DNA of 64,000 bases. Source: Papio anubis. Taxonomy: Eukaryota; Chordata; Mammalia; Primates; Cercopithecidae. The number at the start of each line of letters is the position of its first letter. Position 1 is the first letter of the stretch. The notes below the pieces were generated by a model, which saw nothing but the letters and a program-made list of their open reading frames with translations, was not told the DNA's origin and did not search any database. Positions 61,285-64,000 of the stretch are shown in pieces. The DNA lies in NCBI RefSeq assembly GCF_008728515.1, contig NC_044981.1:115662385-115726384 (forward strand), read 5' to 3'. Made by a program: the position numbers and the translations under genes.

Positions 61285-61510
61285 CTTTGTGGTCAGCGGA
61301 ACTGAGCTTGGATCCTAGAGTCATTTACTGGCTGTGTGACCTTAGGAAAGCTATTTAAATTCTAGAGTCTCAGTTCCTTAATCTGTATAAAAGGATAAAA
61401 AGTCTTCATCTTGTAAAGTTTTTCTAAAGCTTAAATAAGATATTATGTGCAAAATGCTTAATTCAAGCCTTGTGTGAATTAGACACCTAGTAAAATACAG
61501 CCATTAGAAT
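61285..61510 (+). repeat. MIR SINE, nearly complete
   Basis: Clear sense MIR from 'gagcttggatcctagagtc' through 'ctggctgtgtgaccttagg', 'tcagttccttaatctgtat' and the 3' segment to 'acctagtaaaatacagcca'. Confidence 0.88.
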
Positions 61511-63374
61511 GGTAGGTTTTTGGAATTAGGGAATGCTAGGGCAGAAAGGATTATTGGAAACCATCTGGCTTGTTGATTCTCATAAGACCCTTCAGAGTCC
61601 AAGAGCTCTCTAAAGACAGATAACATCAGAAGAAAACAGGACCTCTGCCTCTCAACTCTCACTTCACACAGAAAGCCTCTATTTTTGTGTCATATTTAGG
61701 AATTTCTAGTTTAAAAAGTAATATAAGGGAAGACTTTTGCAAAAGGAAAGTTTGAAAAAAAGATAGTGCAACTTACTGACTTTATAAACAAGGAAACTGA
61801 GACACAGGAAGTCAAGTGATTTGCTTCTTTGTCCATCTTGTCAGGGAATTCTGGGGGTACACACACTCTTCATTAATATCAGCAAGCCCAATGCCGGGTA
61901 TCTTCAGCCATTGGCTCTCCTTCCATGGTAGCTTCCCCAGATTCAATGCTACAGTCAAGAGTGACTCCAGTCTGCTTTGCCCATTCTAGGCACCAGGTTC
62001 TGATTGAAATTACAGAGGGAGGCTGTGATCAGATTAATTATCTAAAACTATTTTTGAAGACAGTGAATAGACAATTAAAAAAATGAGATGACTAAGCCCA
62101 TGCTGTGGAATAAAAACTCTATACTGTTCTCTCAAGTTATTTAGGCAAAATTAAAAACAAGAAACTCTGAAGAATATAAAGTAGGCTTTGAGATGGACTT
62201 CCGACTCTTACTGGAAATTGGTAAAGTCTTTAGTCATGTATCATTAAGGGAATTGTCTCTGTTATGGTCCAGTCTAGATGTCTCTTCATCATTCATGTTC
62301 TGCTGATACCATTCATATCCTGCCCCAGACTGGGATGACATTTTCACTTTCTTCAATCAAGCTTTATTCATGATTACTGTGAAATTTTTAGTCTCTGCAT
62401 CTGCAATTGCTCAAAGATGATACTGTAAGTCAACTGATTTCTAAGAAAGCTTCAATTCTGAAAAATGCCTGTTGCCAGTTAGCAACTCATAATGGTTAAA
62501 ATGACATTAATGGACAATGTTTATTGAGCACTGCAGTGCTTCAGCCAGGTCACAGATTGACAGGAAGAGACCCCCCGCAACCCCATCCAGCACACACACA
62601 CACACACACACACATACTGCAAGGTTAGATTAGGTTCCTGATCTAATTAGCCAAGGATGCAAACCTAATCACAAGGGAGGTGGCTACACAGGAGACGAGC
62701 AGATGCTGCGAATCTCAGTATAACTTCCTGGGCTGCCCCCAAAATCTAATGGGAGCCCACAGCTTCCAGAGACTCTGTCCATACAAGGTGCACAAAGGGT
62801 CTTTCTTGACATGGCATTGCCCTTTAATATTCAGGGTGTCCATCATTTTCTAGATGGAGTTGTCTAACAACCTATTTGCCTCTTGAACCCAATTCAGTGT
62901 CTGCAACATCTCATCGTCAGGGCCTGGATGTCCCAGAATCAAATCTCTGCTTTCAGATTTTTGGGGTCCTGGGAAAGACTCAATTTTCCATTCACCAAGT
63001 GCCCTGGCTCTCATGTATCATCTCATTGAATCCCTGGGAAGAGCTACTACAGGTTCACAATAATTATCCAAAATCCTCAGGGTCATATAAATTTTTCAAT
63101 TCAGAACTTTGAGATTTCAGTCAAACTGCATAGTGCATGTACCATATATTTAATTTGTACCACCTCCAGTGAGGTCTGAGGCAGCACCCCATAAATAATC
63201 ACTTTATAAGAGGATTAAATAAAGGCTATGAATTGACTTACCTTATTTCAGTCAGGATCTGCTACCAGATGCTTTTGTGTCAGATGCATGCCAAATGTGC
63301 CAAATGCTTTTGTGCCAAAAGTCTTTTGGCTCTAAGAACATTTTGGACATTGCAATGCAGATTACGTTTGTTGA
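61511..63374. other. Mostly unassigned; short MIR scrap and (CA)12
   Basis: A MIR fragment in antisense is likely at 61775-61835 ('acaaggaaactgagacacag'). A (CA)12 microsatellite lies at 62591-62614 beside a short C-run (62571-62577). No gene recognised. Confidence 0.45.
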
Positions 63375-63535
63375 CCTATGTTATTATCTTCATCTTGCAA
63401 TGGAGGAAGCGGAGGCTTAGAGACAGACTTTAAGAACTTTGCCCAAGGCAACAGCCAGTAAGTGGTGGGATTAACATTCAGAGTTAGGCCTGCCTAAATT
63501 CCAAGCTCACATCTTTAATCACTCACTATAACCTA
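63375..63535 (-). repeat. MIR SINE, antisense
   Basis: Antisense MIR: 'ttatcttcatcttgcaatg', 'gaggcttagagacagactt' and 'acagccagtaagtggtggg', then the head. Confidence 0.8.
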
Positions 63536-64000
63536 GCTGTGGCTCCCTTTCAGTTTGAGAGAGGTTTAAATGTTCTGTCTCCCTCTAAGAGGAACTTCAC
63601 TAGGGGGAGAATAGTGAGACAGCTTGGGTGGGAAAGGAAGGGGACATCCAAATCCCAGTAATCAAGATAAATCAATTTTAACATAATATACTTACAATTA
63701 AAATTAATGCAAAAAATCCTCAGTTTAAAAAATATCAAAAATTTAAATCAATATGGGATCAGCGTTACTGACTTTCAATTTTTCCTCAAATGCCCACATG
63801 GCTCTCTGAGAGCTGTGTGAGTACTGCTGTATCTAGTCTCTGCTTTCCCTGCAATAAGAAAAGTATGATATCACATTCCTTTTGGCAAGAAGGGTGGCTC
63901 CAGAGTGGGTCCCAAGGGAAGTGGTTCTTCAGTGTACAGAATTCATGAACACTACCATGCTTCCTGATTACCAGGGTTAAACATCCTTTCTGGCTACAGA
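63536..64000. other. Unassigned sequence to the window end
   Basis: No repeat or gene recognised. Confidence 0.4.

Noticed and set aside
62571..62614. C-run plus (CA)12 as a possible Z-DNA or regulatory element
   Set aside because: An ordinary dinucleotide microsatellite. Z-forming potential alone does not indicate function.

Overview
This window looks like ordinary nuclear DNA of a hominoid primate, very probably human. It is AT-rich and carries Alu elements of the J, S and Y types, primate L1PA/L1PB LINEs, and older mammalian repeats (L1M, MIR, L2, hAT-Charlie, MaLR/ERV LTRs). I see no convincing protein-coding gene, no tRNA, rRNA or small-RNA gene, no CpG island and no CRISPR or bacterial feature. 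Nearly every long open frame is either a shadow of an L1 copy or a chance frame. The only recognisable protein-coding remnant is a broken L1 ORF2 C-terminal fragment (53383-54378, minus strand). Family names come from recognising consensus motifs by eye, so subfamily labels are provisional, and ends without a stated target-site duplication (TSD) are approximate.

Layout. 1-1600: an ERV1-type LTR split by a second solo LTR with a 4-bp TSD. 1.6-8.2 kb: mostly unassigned sequence, an L2-like fragment, an antisense L1 (3.4-4.9 kb) holding a younger L1 tail, and a hAT MITE. 8.2-11.5 kb: antisense L1M debris around an LTR-like block. 12.4-18.3 kb: MIR, four Alus, L1M debris and a MaLR LTR with a 30-bp minisatellite. 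18.3-20.4 kb: largely unassigned. 20.5-27.3 kb: an Alu with a compound microsatellite, then one long decayed L1M on the minus strand, interrupted once and carrying a perfect 60-bp tandem duplication. 28.4-29.5 kb: an L1 with a 5' inversion. 29.5-36.5 kb: the least repetitive stretch, holding three hAT elements, an AluY and one weak exon candidate on the minus strand. 36.5-43 kb: a mostly plus-strand L1M into which Alus and a hAT element have jumped. 43-46.4 kb: unassigned plus a MIR. 46.4-55.3 kb: a nest of LINEs inside LINEs with three L1PA 3' ends in alternating orientation. 55.3-64 kb: mostly unassigned, with MIRs, a purine tract and a (CA)12 repeat.

The elements do not form a pathway. What the sequence records is a layered insertion history: ancient L1M/MIR/L2/hAT, then LTRs and AluJ, then AluS and L1PB/L1PA, then AluY. 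Several layers can be ordered from TSDs. Most TSD-bearing retroposons sit at sites resembling the L1 endonuclease target (TTTT/AA). I found no undescribed biological system. The best leads are the exon-like minus-strand frame near 34.4 kb, the perfect 60-bp duplication at 26.5 kb, and the alternating L1PA arms at 46.6-54.4 kb.
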